Shown: positions 17,527-25,858 of the stretch, piece by piece
How positions within the stretch are numbered: the stretch's first letter is position 1
Layout of the letters: every line of letters starts with the position of its first letter
Assembly (NCBI GenBank): GCA_004376375.1
Contig: SOJX01000152.1
Coordinates: 35,377 to 99,376, forward strand
From: Planctomycetota bacterium
GTDB taxonomy: Bacteria > Planctomycetota > E44-bin39
DNA: 64,000 nucleotides
Reading direction: 5' to 3'
Made by a program: the position numbers and the translations under genes
Notes under the pieces: model-generated
The model's database searches: none
What the model saw: the letters and a program-made list of their open reading frames with translations, nothing else
What the model was told of the DNA's origin: nothing

Positions 17527-18267
17527 ATGCGCACATCCGGAATTGTTGTCGTTATACCGGCTATAGCAACGCTGGCGCTCGTGCTTTTCCTCGTGGCCGG
17601 AAATCGGTCCGCCGCCGACAGTTCAGAAAGTGCGCGGATCGAAACACTTGAAAGTGAAATCAGAAACATCCGCCGGCAGATTAACGAACTTGGCAAGGTG
17701 GACGAGATCACCGGGGAAAGGGCCGCTGTTTCTGACGAGCCTGGTTCGCAATCAGAACCGGATAGACCTGGCGGCTCCGGCGCTGCTCCGGAGCCGGCCT
17801 GCAAAGAAGGCTTCGGTGGTAACGCAGAAAAACCCATTACTGCACCCAGAACCGAGTCCGAGCATTTCAGACAGATTATCCGCGAAGAGATAAGGAACAT
17901 GGAGGAGGAGAAGAAAAAGAAACTGGCGCAGCAACGGAAGGCGATGCAGCCCGAGGAATGGGAGAAAAAGGAATTCGGCAACCTGGCCGTGACCGTGCGT
18001 CGAATGGGCCTCCATCTGGGACTGACCGACAACCAGAAACGGCAGTACTACACGATAATGAAAGAAGATGGCGACAGTATCCAGGGGCTGTACGTGGGAT
18101 TAAAGGACCAGAACCCCGGGATTGAAAGGAAAGAGCTGAACAGGATGTACCGTGAGCGCATGGGCGAATTGCGGAATTACGCGCGAGATCTGGTCACAGG
18201 CATCCTCAACGCCGGCCAGCGTGAAAAATACGAGAAGCTGTGCAAAGAAAACGAGTGGTTTAAATAA
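17527..18267 (+). CDS. Membrane-anchored coiled-coil protein, Spy/LTXXQ-like tail
   Basis: 246 residues starting 16 bases after the beta-helix gene and probably co-transcribed. One N-terminal hydrophobic helix (residues 5-25) is followed by a short coiled coil (SARIETLESEIRNIRRQIN), a Pro/Glu/Gly linker, and a charged alpha-helical C-terminus (about 115-246) containing LGLTDNQKRQYYTIMKE and LNAGQREKYEKL. Those LTxxQ-type repeats resemble periplasmic Spy/CpxP-like helical proteins, which act as chaperones or stress sensors. The family is tentative; it should be anchored in the inner membrane with the helical part outside. Confidence 0.65.
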   Translation: MRTSGIVVVIPAIATLALVLFLVAGNRSAADSSESARIETLESEIRNIRRQINELGKVDEITGERAAVSDEPGSQSEPDRPGGSGAAPEPACKEGFGGNAEKPITAPRTESEHFRQIIREEIRNMEEEKKKKLAQQRKAMQPEEWEKKEFGNLAVTVRRMGLHLGLTDNQKRQYYTIMKEDGDSIQGLYVGLKDQNPGIERKELNRMYRERMGELRNYARDLVTGILNAGQREKYEKLCKENEWFK

Positions 18268-18380
18268 AGGCATGCAGCAAACGAAAAAATTGTCCTTAAT
18301 GTTTGTCGGCTCCTTCACGCCTTTATAAAACCTTGATTGCTCCGGCAGCGAATGGAAATCACCGCCTTTTGAATGAAATG

Positions 18381-18398
18381 GGTGACTCCCCCTATTTT
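18381..18398 (-). repeat. Short REP-like element
   Basis: Plus strand reads GGTGACTCCCCCTATTTT. It is the inverse of the element at 15829 and similar to the arms at 34667-34732. It lies in the convergent gap 18268-18595, which otherwise holds only a terminator-like hairpin. Confidence 0.4.
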
Positions 18399-18472
18399 CC
18401 TATGGAAATAATTCTCACGCTTTTTCCGGGGGAATACTTCATTGCATTATCCTCCCCTTTTCGTCTTTAAGT

Positions 18473-18502
18473 AGACAAGGCCCGGGGAGACGGGCCTTGT
18501 CT
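18473..18502. terminator. Hairpin between convergent genes
   Basis: AGACAAGGCCCG, a 6-base loop, then CGGGCCTTGTCT: a perfect 12-bp stem. There is no strong T-run on either side, but the position between the 3' ends of two convergent genes (17527-18267 and 18596-19399) fits a bidirectional terminator. Confidence 0.55.
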
Positions 18503-18595
18503 GCAACAGAAAGCACTACGTGGGGAATGGGGGAATCTACTCGTGAAACAAACAGGCTAATGGAGCGCCTGATATTATAATAACATTTTTTCCTG

Positions 18596-19399
18596 TTATT
18601 CGCCCTTACTGACAGAATCGGATATTCTGAAACTGAGATGTTTTGGAGTAGGCGGGCCTTTCATCAGTAAGCCCCTTTGGTCCATTGGATAATACCAGTA
18701 GTCTATCACGGCCCAGTGCCTCTTTTTTGTGATTTCAAACTCTTTCTCAAACTTCGCCTCCCCCTTCTTGCTGACTGCTTCGATTTTGTGCCTGCCGGGT
18801 TTAATATTGAACGTGAACCTTACCCGGCTGTGCTGATCGTCAACGCAAAAATCATCTCTGACAGCAAGCCTCCCGTCTATTCGTATCTCTATGTCTACCG
18901 GATCGATTGCGAAACTCTGGTTGCTGACCTGGAGCGCGAAATTGCCATCGGGGTCGGATGGGATTGTCTTCGCCTTTTCGATCAGCTTTTGAATAAGTTT
19001 ACTTATATTATCCTCGGTGTTTTCCAGCTTTTTCTCAAGGACGATGACATCGGTTTCTCCAAGTTTCAATGCATATAATATACTCTCTGCCTTGCTCCTG
19101 ACATGCACATCTTTTGAGCCCAACGTATCTATCAGAGGCAAAAGAGCCGGTGTTCCTATCTTTCCAAGTTCTTTCTCCGCTTCGTCGCGCTCCGGCCACT
19201 CATCGCTTCCAAGCTTGCCAATCAACGTCTTGATCTTCCTTCTGAGTTCTGACGAAAGGGCATCGCTTTCTCCGCGTGTTTGCCTATCTGTGTGGATTGC
19301 ATGGTTATTCCTTTCTACCTTGCCTGTTGCCCGCACATTCTGACACGACGCAATCGCCGGCAGCATCACCAATATCAAAACGCCTGCGACCCTCTTCAT
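18596..19399 (-). CDS. HEAT-repeat lipoprotein
   Basis: 267 residues with GGAG before the ATG at 19399. The signal ends PAIASC (cysteine 19). After a polar linker, residues about 55-125 hold two HEAT-like helical repeats (DEAEKELGKIGTPALLPLID, DVHVRSKAESILYALKLG). The C-terminal half is a beta-sandwich-like domain with NIKPGRHKIEAVSKKG and a KKRHWAVIDYWYYP segment. HEAT repeats suggest protein binding; the C-terminal domain resembles PEGA-like surface domains only loosely. It has no Gly-Thr tract and starts about 90 bases after the 3' end of the leftward lipoprotein operon, so it may be a readthrough member. Confidence 0.7.
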   Translation of the reverse strand: MKRVAGVLILVMLPAIASCQNVRATGKVERNNHAIHTDRQTRGESDALSSELRRKIKTLIGKLGSDEWPERDEAEKELGKIGTPALLPLIDTLGSKDVHVRSKAESILYALKLGETDVIVLEKKLENTEDNISKLIQKLIEKAKTIPSDPDGNFALQVSNQSFAIDPVDIEIRIDGRLAVRDDFCVDDQHSRVRFTFNIKPGRHKIEAVSKKGEAKFEKEFEITKKRHWAVIDYWYYPMDQRGLLMKGPPTPKHLSFRISDSVSKGE

Positions 19400-19488
19400 G
19401 GCCTTTCTCCTTCAACAAACAGGAATGATTGTCTTCAGTTAGCCTTTCACCGGTTTTCAGCCTGTTTGCTTTTTCTCCTTGTTCTGCA

Positions 19489-20205
19489 TTAAGGCTCAAT
19501 CACGACTTCGGTCGTCGGCCCCGCTCCGACGGAGGAGTAATCGCCGTCGGTGTGGGTCATCGAAGTGGAGTTCCTTATTGCCGCCCAGCAGGATTTAAAG
19601 CTGTAATTATGGTTGGTGTCGTCGCAGTACTGGAATTTGCCTCCGGAAGCACCCGTGCTCATGACGCAGGGGCAACCGCCGCCGCCGTACTCTTCCTCAC
19701 GCTCGCCGCCGGCAAGTTTCAATGAATCTTCCTTGTGGCCGTGTTCGTGCGCGAAAGTGAATCGGTCCACCGCCCCGCCGCATGTTATGTACCAGCCGTT
19801 GGGTCCCATTGATGTCTTGGCGTAAGATCCGCCGCCGATTGAGTTGGTGCCGATGCACTCGACGGGGGTGACGACGTCGCCGTCATTGGTATTGTTCTTG
19901 AGTACGATGCGTTTCAGGTGTTGCGCACCGTGGCCGATTTCATACAGCCCGTCCGAAAGTCTCTGAATGCCGCCTTTCACGGCTTCAAGCTGTGCGGTTG
20001 TGGCGCTGCCGCCTCTGATGGCCCAGACGTAATCGTAGGCATAACCGCTGCCGTTCGAAGTAGTCGTGCCGGTACCGGTTCCGGTGCCGGTACCTGTTCC
20101 AGTGCCGCCGGATGCCGAACGGTTGCTGCTCTTATGGGATTTGGAACATGAGCAGATGCCCAGCGCGAATATTACGATTATAACAGTGAACAGTCTGAAT
20201 TTCAT
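19489..20205 (-). CDS. Gly-Thr tract HEXXH metalloprotease-like lipoprotein (A)
   Basis: 238 residues with AGGAGG before the ATG. Lipobox GICSC, then SKSHKSS and a short Gly-Thr tract. The mature domain begins YDYVWAIRGGSATTAQLEAV and carries FAHEHGHKED at about 150-158, a match to the zinc protease motif HEXXH. It is followed by a REEEYGGGGCPCVMS segment that could supply a third ligand and a Met-turn. The same arrangement occurs in three other proteins here (25859-26566, 26624-27397, 28927-29661). Predicted lipid-anchored zinc peptidase; the family is not one I can name. It lies 17 bases downstream of a STAS gene in a leftward operon driven from the sigma-54 promoter at 21710. Confidence 0.78.
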   Translation of the reverse strand: MKFRLFTVIIVIFALGICSCSKSHKSSNRSASGGTGTGTGTGTGTGTTTSNGSGYAYDYVWAIRGGSATTAQLEAVKGGIQRLSDGLYEIGHGAQHLKRIVLKNNTNDGDVVTPVECIGTNSIGGGSYAKTSMGPNGWYITCGGAVDRFTFAHEHGHKEDSLKLAGGEREEEYGGGGCPCVMSTGASGGKFQYCDDTNHNYSFKSCWAAIRNSTSMTHTDGDYSSVGAGPTTEVVIEP

Positions 20206-20222
20206 TTATCCGTCCTCCTTCT

Positions 20223-20531
20223 TTATGCTTTCGCCGGAGAAACAATGCGTGCGATTGGCGGAAATTCGTTTTCACCAATTCCAGGGACTGGTTGCAGGAT
20301 ATCTACGCCCAGATTACCGTTCTGCCCGTAAATCCAATTAAGAATCGATGAACCGATCGAGTCGATTGACGTTACCTCCCGCAGGTCGAGTTCAATGCTT
20401 TGCTTTCCAAGCTCGACAGCTCCCTTTAGAAGCAAGAGGCTTTCCCTTGCGAAGCTGCCGGTCAGCTTTCCCGACAGCCGCATTTTGAGTCTTCCGTCGT
20501 CCGCAAATGTCATTGAAATCGAAGTATACAT
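20223..20531 (-). CDS. STAS-domain protein (anti-anti-sigma-like) A
   Basis: 102 residues with GAGGA before the ATG. It is a single STAS domain: a beta-strand SISMTFADDGRLKMRLSGKL, then a helix, then IELDLREVTSIDSIGSSILNWI. The last segment is the hallmark STAS strand-loop-helix, where a Ser near DS-G is phosphorylated in SpoIIAA-like proteins. It is cytoplasmic, with no signal peptide, yet sits between two exported lipoprotein genes in one operon with 17-23-base gaps. A paralog lies at 33421-33729 in a similar setting. No cognate anti-sigma kinase or phosphatase is visible in the window. Confidence 0.8.
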   Translation of the reverse strand: MYTSISMTFADDGRLKMRLSGKLTGSFARESLLLLKGAVELGKQSIELDLREVTSIDSIGSSILNWIYGQNGNLGVDILQPVPGIGENEFPPIARIVSPAKA

Positions 20532-20554
20532 TTATTTCCTCGTCTTTCCTGCTT

Positions 20555-21652
20555 CTACCGGGCTTTGAGAAACTGCAGCCTTCCCAGGTCGAGTTGGAGT
20601 ATCAGCGTGTAAATCGCAGAGCGGTAGGCCGCCCCTATCTGCGAGTCCCCGGGCGTTCCATCGCCGTCGAACGCCTGGAAGGAGCCGTCGGAATTCTGGT
20701 GGCTCAGAATTCTCGGGAAGAAGTTTTCAACAAAAGCGTCCCATGTTTCCTGTCCGGAGCAAATGGAACCCAGTGCGCAGCCCAGGTATCCCATCGCAGC
20801 GGAACCGTGCCCGTTGGGAACAGCTCCAAAATTCTGTTTCAGGAATCCGGTCATTAAAGAAATCTTATCGCTTGAGATACCTGTGGCTTTGAATGCAAAT
20901 ATGCCGTGGCCCGCCCGCTGTACGGATATTTTCCCCGTATTTCCCGGCTCTATTGAATACATTACGCCGCCGGATGAGGAAACACACTTTTCAAGATAAA
21001 CAGAAGCCTGCTGAAGCACATTCTGGTCAACGGTGCAGCCGCACTCTTTTGCCGCCCCCATTGCCATCATGGCCAGTTCGACCACGACCGCGAGTTCGAC
21101 ATACAACGGGCACGAATGCTGCGGGTCGTGCGAATACGCGCCGGTCGGCTCGATGTTCTTTTCCAGTTTTGTTATCGCGGATTGCAGAGCAGTTTTATAC
21201 TTTTCGTCACCCAGGGCCTTGTACGCCTCTGCAAGGAAGATAGAACCAATCGCGAGAAACCAGTTTTCCTGCACGCCACTTGTCATGATATTGCCGGCAA
21301 CGTAATCAGCGGCGCTTTTTGACGACTCGGGCAGATCACCTGCGGCCAGCAAGGCCAGACCGCGGAAAGACACAGTTGTCACCGGGCCTGCCGGATACCC
21401 GTATGATGTGCCCGGCCAGTTTTCATTGACGATGAACTCAAGCGCTTTCGCAACCGCCGCGTCAGTGCCCGCGGGTTTCTTGGTTGAAGGGCTTATCAGA
21501 CCGCCGCCGCCATTGCTGCCGGTTCCGGTACCCGTGCCGGTGGGTGCACCGCCGCTTTTGCTCGAACCCCCGCCGCTGCTGCAGCCCTGCCATACAACAA
21601 GTGCGGTGCAGATAATCATAAGGCAGATTGCCGTGAATATGGTTCGCTTCAT
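20555..21652 (-). CDS. Gly-Thr tract alpha/alpha-toroid lipoprotein (A)
   Basis: 365 residues from the ATG at 21652, which has GGAG upstream and is the only start downstream of the sigma-54 promoter at 21710-21725; the longer frame to 21727 would cross it. Lipobox VWQGC, then a Ser/Gly stretch and a short PTGTGTG tract. The rest (about 55-365) is alpha-helical repeats such as FRGLALLAAGDLPESSKSAADYV and RAGHGIFAFKATG, like the squalene-cyclase/prenyltransferase toroid. No cyclase DXDD motif is seen, so a binding or lyase-like role is possible. It is a paralog of 29693-30877. First gene of the leftward operon toroid-STAS-HEXXH. Confidence 0.78.
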   Translation of the reverse strand: MKRTIFTAICLMIICTALVVWQGCSSGGGSSKSGGAPTGTGTGTGSNGGGGLISPSTKKPAGTDAAVAKALEFIVNENWPGTSYGYPAGPVTTVSFRGLALLAAGDLPESSKSAADYVAGNIMTSGVQENWFLAIGSIFLAEAYKALGDEKYKTALQSAITKLEKNIEPTGAYSHDPQHSCPLYVELAVVVELAMMAMGAAKECGCTVDQNVLQQASVYLEKCVSSSGGVMYSIEPGNTGKISVQRAGHGIFAFKATGISSDKISLMTGFLKQNFGAVPNGHGSAAMGYLGCALGSICSGQETWDAFVENFFPRILSHQNSDGSFQAFDGDGTPGDSQIGAAYRSAIYTLILQLDLGRLQFLKAR

Positions 21653-21709
21653 CAAGGCATCCTCCGTTGCAACCATTGCGCGCTCCTTTTCTACTACATC
21701 AGTATCATT

Positions 21710-21725
21710 CGCAAAAACCGTTCCC
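21710..21725 (-). promoter_or_regulatory. Sigma-54 (-24/-12) promoter
   Basis: Minus strand: GGGAACG-GTTT-TTGCG, with correct GG/GC spacing. Initiation would be near 21698, 46 bases before the start at 21652. It is nearly identical to the promoter at 13612-13627. Confidence 0.75.
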
Positions 21726-21818
21726 ATGGTTGCACCGAGAGACTTATCGCGTAACCTGTTTCACGCAAAGATGATATGAAGGATGCGTCGGGCATTTAGA
21801 AAACGGGGAAAGGCCCAG

Positions 21819-21848
21819 AAAACGTCCAACTCTGGTCGTTTCATCCGA
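21819..21848 (-). promoter_or_regulatory. Putative activator-binding element (UAS copy B)
   Basis: Minus strand: GGATGAAACGACC-N6-GGACGT, identical in the core to copy A. Its centre is about 108 bp upstream of the sigma-54 promoter at 21710-21725 and it lies just beyond the 3' end of the activator gene. Confidence 0.7.
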
Positions 21849-21890
21849 AACAGGATAGGGTTTAGCGTGATATATGCTGTTCTTACTGGA

Positions 21891-24659
21891 TCAGGGCGAG
21901 ACTTCGGCGTAGAAAACCTGGTGTTTTTTGATTTTATTAATGAGAGAGGTTCTTGGTATGTCGAGGATTTTCGCAGCCTTCGCCTTGTTGCCTTTTGCCT
22001 GCTTCAATGCCGCCAGAATCAACGATTTCTGCTTTTCATTAAACAACTCTTCCAGGTCCTTTAAGGAAACTCTTTCCGTGCTTATGGAAACCTGCTCACC
22101 CGGCGGGCCTTTCAGGATGTGTTTTGACAGGTATTCGGTGTCAAAAACCTTTTCGCCGATTGAGGCGACGCGATAGATCTCATTCTCAAGCTCCCGTATG
22201 TTACCCGGCCAGTCGTAATTCATTAACAGATTAAGGAACTTTCCTTTTTCCTCCTGCGAGCTTTCAGGAGAAACGCCGGTAGCCTTTTCCCAGAAGTGCT
22301 CCACAAGGAGCGGGATGTCTTCCACCCTTTCACGAAGAGGCGGCAGGTTTATCGTGAGTACGTTCAGCCTGTAGAAAAGGTCTTCCCTCAGGCTGCCGTC
22401 ATCGACCAGTTGTCTCGGATCAATATTGCTGGCGGAGATTATTCTGGCGTTGACAGCTATTGATTTCTTTCCTCCGATTCTACGGATCGTTTTTTCCTGG
22501 AGGACGCGAAGAAGTTTCTGCTGCATCGTCGCGCTCATGTTCCCGATTTCGTCCATGAAGAACGTGCCGCCGCCTGCGATCTCGAAAAGCCCTTTCTTCG
22601 TCGCGTCCGCGCCGGTGAACGCTCCTTTCTCATGCCCGAAAAGCTCGCTCTCGAGAAGGCTCTCCGGTATCGCGGCACAATTCAATGCAACGAAATGCTT
22701 CTTTTTTCTCGTGCCGTTATAGTGAATAGCCTTTGCGATAAGCTCTTTGCCGGTCCCGCTGTCGCCTGAAATATATACTGGAAGTTCGGTTTCTACTACC
22801 TTGTCCAGCAGCAGAAATAACTTCTGCATTTTCGCGCCCTTACCGATTATATTCTTATAGCTGTAGCGCTGCTCGAGTTCGTGCTGCTTCTTTTCGAGCT
22901 CTGAGCGCGTCTCTTCGAGCTTCTCACCCAGCTTTTCACTCAGGGTGCGTACTTCCTCGTACAACTGCGCCTTGTCGATTATCAGGGCGACCTGTTCCAT
23001 GAGTGTAACAAGAAAATCGATTGTCTCCGGAGGGATATCCGTCACGACAAAACGACTGTCGAGGTAAACTGCACCGAATAACTTTTCTTTTATTGCCAGC
23101 GGAAATGTAAAAACACCCTTCAGTGTGCGAGGGGGCGTCGTAATTATCCTGCCTGCGGATTCCGACTCTGCGATGTTACCTGCCGTAAGTACCGTCCCGT
23201 TCGACATAACGTCCGTGACGATTTCACGGATTGTCGGGTAATCAGGCTCGGACTCAATATCGCCGACAAAGTTTCTCTGGGTCTCATATTTCCAGTGACT
23301 GTTTTCAAAAAAGGCGATAAAACCTCTCTCCGCGCCGCTTGTTTCGATTGCCGTATCAAGGATGAGTTCCAGAACCTTTTCCGTTTCCTTTTCAGAGTTG
23401 ATCGCCTTGGTGATCTCGAGGATTTTCCTGAGATTGTCGCGGTCCTGCTCTATCCACACGACCTCCTCTTCCCTGGCCGGGAACAGCTTTTTTGGGATGC
23501 TTTCCAGCAACCCTGACAGTTCTTTTCTTGCATGTTTAACCTGGATTGTCGGAGGTCTTTTCTTCAGTATCCTGGCTGCTTTTTCGAGATACTCTTTACC
23601 TCCAGGTTCATCCTGACCCAGCAGGTACTTGCCGTACGCAAGCATAACGAACTCAACACCCTCCGGGTCCCCGTCGGATGGCATGCTCTCAAAAAGCTCA
23701 ATGCTTTTCCTGAAATGGGTTCCTGCTACGGGATTGTTTTGCGCTGACAGTATTTTCCCCAGAAGCTCATGTGCTCTCGGTACGTTAGTTTTCTGGTCCA
23801 TTTCCTCTGCGTAGGAGAGTGCTTTTGCAGCGTGTTTGGCAGCGGTATCGTTCTCTCCCTGCTCAAGGTATGCTTTGGCAAAATTCAAATGACAGTCTGT
23901 AAACATCCACTTGTGACCGATTTCCTTAAAAATCCTGAGCGCTTCCTTTGCCTCGGCAATGACCTTTTTGGGCTCACCCGTGCCGGTATGATAGGATGCG
24001 AGGTTGTTCATGGTGTAGCCGAGGCTTATCTTGTCCCCCAGCTCAATGCCGATTTCCCTGGCCTGCATCAGGTACTCAATCGCTTCCTCTGACCTGCCAA
24101 GGCGGAAAAGAGTTATGGCAAGATTCCCAACAGCCCGGATAAGCTGGGTTTTGTTTCCAGTCCTTTCCGAGACTTCCTTGTGCAGCTTGTGGTATTCCAG
24201 AGCCAGAGAGTACTTCCCCTTGAGGTAGTGCACGACTCCAATCAGATTCAGGACGTGGACAAGGACGGCGTCTTCTTTCTCATCTATCAGGGCGAGAGCT
24301 TTTTTACAGTTTGCTTCAGTCTGCGCGTATTCTTCTCTTCTCAAATTAATCGCGCCGATCATGCAATAGGCGTAGGCTTTCACGGGATTAGGCAATTTCT
24401 TTTTCTCGGCAGATTTGCGGGCTTCCTTTTCCGCCTCTTCAAAGCGGTTGCTGTCCCAGTGGATTCTGGAAATCAGATTTGTTATGACTGCTTTCTTTAC
24501 AGTGTTTTTTTCTTTCTTCCGCTCCGCTTCAGCCGCCTGGAAAGCAGTATCAAAATTGCCGGCCTCGGTCATTACCTTGGGCAGTTCGATAACCAGACTT
24601 TCTTCATCATCCAGAATAGCCCTTATTCTGCGCCTGATTTCACTTTTTGTATCTGCCAT
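21891..24659 (-). CDS. Sigma-54 transcriptional activator: TPR-GAF-AAA+-Fis HTH
   Basis: 922 residues with GGAGG 7 bases before the ATG. Residues 1 to about 390 are tetratricopeptide repeats (AYCMIGAINLRREEYAQTEA and similar). Residues about 410-560 are a GAF domain, followed by a coiled coil (EKLEETRSELEKKQHELEQ). The sigma-54 ATPase domain has Walker A GDSGTGKE near 632, an intact GAFTGA loop near 680, Walker B GGGTFFMDEIG and an arginine region LREDLFYRLNV. The C-terminal Fis-type HTH is GNKAKAAKILDIPRTSLINK. There is no receiver domain, so the input is a ligand or protein partner through GAF/TPR. It has its own sigma-70 promoter and is flanked by two copies of a dyad element that it probably binds. 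Confidence 0.92.
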   Translation of the reverse strand: MADTKSEIRRRIRAILDDEESLVIELPKVMTEAGNFDTAFQAAEAERKKEKNTVKKAVITNLISRIHWDSNRFEEAEKEARKSAEKKKLPNPVKAYAYCMIGAINLRREEYAQTEANCKKALALIDEKEDAVLVHVLNLIGVVHYLKGKYSLALEYHKLHKEVSERTGNKTQLIRAVGNLAITLFRLGRSEEAIEYLMQAREIGIELGDKISLGYTMNNLASYHTGTGEPKKVIAEAKEALRIFKEIGHKWMFTDCHLNFAKAYLEQGENDTAAKHAAKALSYAEEMDQKTNVPRAHELLGKILSAQNNPVAGTHFRKSIELFESMPSDGDPEGVEFVMLAYGKYLLGQDEPGGKEYLEKAARILKKRPPTIQVKHARKELSGLLESIPKKLFPAREEEVVWIEQDRDNLRKILEITKAINSEKETEKVLELILDTAIETSGAERGFIAFFENSHWKYETQRNFVGDIESEPDYPTIREIVTDVMSNGTVLTAGNIAESESAGRIITTPPRTLKGVFTFPLAIKEKLFGAVYLDSRFVVTDIPPETIDFLVTLMEQVALIIDKAQLYEEVRTLSEKLGEKLEETRSELEKKQHELEQRYSYKNIIGKGAKMQKLFLLLDKVVETELPVYISGDSGTGKELIAKAIHYNGTRKKKHFVALNCAAIPESLLESELFGHEKGAFTGADATKKGLFEIAGGGTFFMDEIGNMSATMQQKLLRVLQEKTIRRIGGKKSIAVNARIISASNIDPRQLVDDGSLREDLFYRLNVLTINLPPLRERVEDIPLLVEHFWEKATGVSPESSQEEKGKFLNLLMNYDWPGNIRELENEIYRVASIGEKVFDTEYLSKHILKGPPGEQVSISTERVSLKDLEELFNEKQKSLILAALKQAKGNKAKAAKILDIPRTSLINKIKKHQVFYAEVSP

Positions 24660-24679
24660 AATATGCCTCCAATAATCGC

Positions 24680-24708
24680 ATTATACTCCCGGGGAAAACG
24701 TCAGTCAA
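24680..24708 (-). promoter_or_regulatory. Sigma-70 promoter of the activator gene
   Basis: Minus strand: TTGACT, 17 bases, TATAAT, about 20-45 bases before the ATG at 24659. UAS copy C lies just upstream (24726-24755), so the activator could influence its own transcription. Confidence 0.7.
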
Positions 24709-24725
24709 GCCGAACTTATCCTGTT

Positions 24726-24755
24726 TCGGATGAAATGACCAGGTTTGGACGCTTT
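24726..24755 (+). promoter_or_regulatory. Putative activator-binding element (UAS copy C)
   Basis: GGATGAAATGACC-N6-GGACGC. Its centre is about 108 bp upstream of the sigma-54 promoter at 24849. It lies between the divergent activator gene and the rightward lipoprotein operon. Confidence 0.7.
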
Positions 24756-24848
24756 ACTGATTCCAGCACATCACCCCAATATACCTGAATGATGTTATAT
24801 CCCCTGAGCAGCACACGAGTTGCGCGGAAACGCCTTCTCGGGGTCATT

Positions 24849-24864
24849 GGGTACGGTTCTTGCA
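24849..24864 (+). promoter_or_regulatory. Sigma-54 (-24/-12) promoter
   Basis: GGGTACG-GTTC-TTGCA, the closest match in the window to TGGCACG-N4-TTGCA. Initiation would be near 24876, ahead of a 22-codon ORF and the operon that starts at 24990. Confidence 0.75.
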
Positions 24865-24895
24865 AATATAGCCTATTAGATTCATGGAGGTTTCA

Positions 24896-24964
24896 ATGGC
24901 AAAAAACAAGACCAGCATCAATGCTGTAACAACCACAACTCAGTCAGTACTCAGAGTTATCTGA
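24896..24964 (+). CDS. Possible 22-residue small protein or leader
   Basis: ATG with GGAGG 6 bases upstream, reading MAKNKTSINAVTTTTQSVLRVI then TGA. It is the first open frame after the sigma-54 start site and ends 25 bases before the next gene. It has no known motif. It could be a translated leader, a small protein, or a relic. Confidence 0.35.
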   Translation: MAKNKTSINAVTTTTQSVLRVI

Positions 24965-24989
24965 TCGGAGTTGAAAGGAGAACCTGGCA

Positions 24990-25811
24990 ATGAAACGAAC
25001 AACCCGTATGTTTTTCGTTATCCTGCTTATCAGTTCCATGGCACTTTGCTGGCCGGGGTGCAGTAGCGGTAGTGGCTCAACCAAAATAAAGACCACTCCC
25101 ACCGGAACCGGTACGGGCTCAAACACAGGGACCGGCACCGGGTCGGGAACCGGCACGGGCACGCTACCAAACGGGGGTACTTCAAATGTCAATCCTTCGG
25201 GCGGGTCCGGGGGGAACATTTCGCCGGGCAGCACAGGCGTGTGGGGCGGAGTCACCGTTTACATTCCAACTTCGTATAACCCGGCGACTCTTGCTTCCCC
25301 GGTTGTGTGGCTGTTCAACGAGAATATCCCCGACTGGAAGGCCGTCGCCGATGCAAACGGCATTATTATCATCGACCTCGATGAGTACAACAACGAGCCT
25401 GCGCTGCACTCCAAAATAAGCCAGACGGAGCCGAAACTCGAAGCGGAATACAACGTGGACAAGGCGCGCTATTACTATGCCGGCTTCAGTGCAGGCGGCA
25501 ATATAGCGATTATCTTTACCGATGCCAATCAGGGACATGTCGCCGCGGCAATGTCGTTCCCGGGCTCTTATCAGCCTGCTCCCTCAATCCCGTCGGAACG
25601 CCCGAACGGCGCCAAGTACTACTACGCCGTCGGCAGCCTCGATACGGCCTATGCCCAGGCCATTCCGAAGGCATGTGCCGCCCGCGAAGCACAGGGCTAC
25701 ACGGTCCGTTACGACATCGTCCAGGGGTGCGGCCACTACATTTCCGAAAGCCAGTACCACAAGCGAGCAGATGCCTGGGATTGGGTGAAGAACTTCAACG
25801 TGAAAAACTAA
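24990..25811 (+). CDS. Gly-Thr tract alpha/beta hydrolase lipoprotein (A)
   Basis: 273 residues, ATG preceded by AAGGAG. Lipobox CWPGC, then SSGSGSTKIKTTPTGTGTG and a tract to about residue 58. The catalytic part begins VTVYIPTSYNPATLASPVVW and has the nucleophile elbow GFSAGG (Ser about 167), with a late GCGHYISES that could carry the His. This resembles PHB-depolymerase or esterase-D-like secreted hydrolases. The signal peptide, STKIKTTP segment and start of the tract are nearly identical to the gene at 27488, although the catalytic domains differ. First full-length gene after the sigma-54 promoter. Confidence 0.8.
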   Translation: MKRTTRMFFVILLISSMALCWPGCSSGSGSTKIKTTPTGTGTGSNTGTGTGSGTGTGTLPNGGTSNVNPSGGSGGNISPGSTGVWGGVTVYIPTSYNPATLASPVVWLFNENIPDWKAVADANGIIIIDLDEYNNEPALHSKISQTEPKLEAEYNVDKARYYYAGFSAGGNIAIIFTDANQGHVAAAMSFPGSYQPAPSIPSERPNGAKYYYAVGSLDTAYAQAIPKACAAREAQGYTVRYDIVQGCGHYISESQYHKRADAWDWVKNFNVKN

Positions 25812-25858
25812 AAAGTTGTTTCTTAGTTGTTGGGCTGCGCCCCTTCAAGCTCGGGGAT

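Noticed and set aside
20555..21652. Squalene-hopene cyclase activity for the toroid proteins
   Set aside because: They are exported lipoproteins and no DXDD catalytic motif or QW repeats are visible; only the helical toroid pattern is shared.
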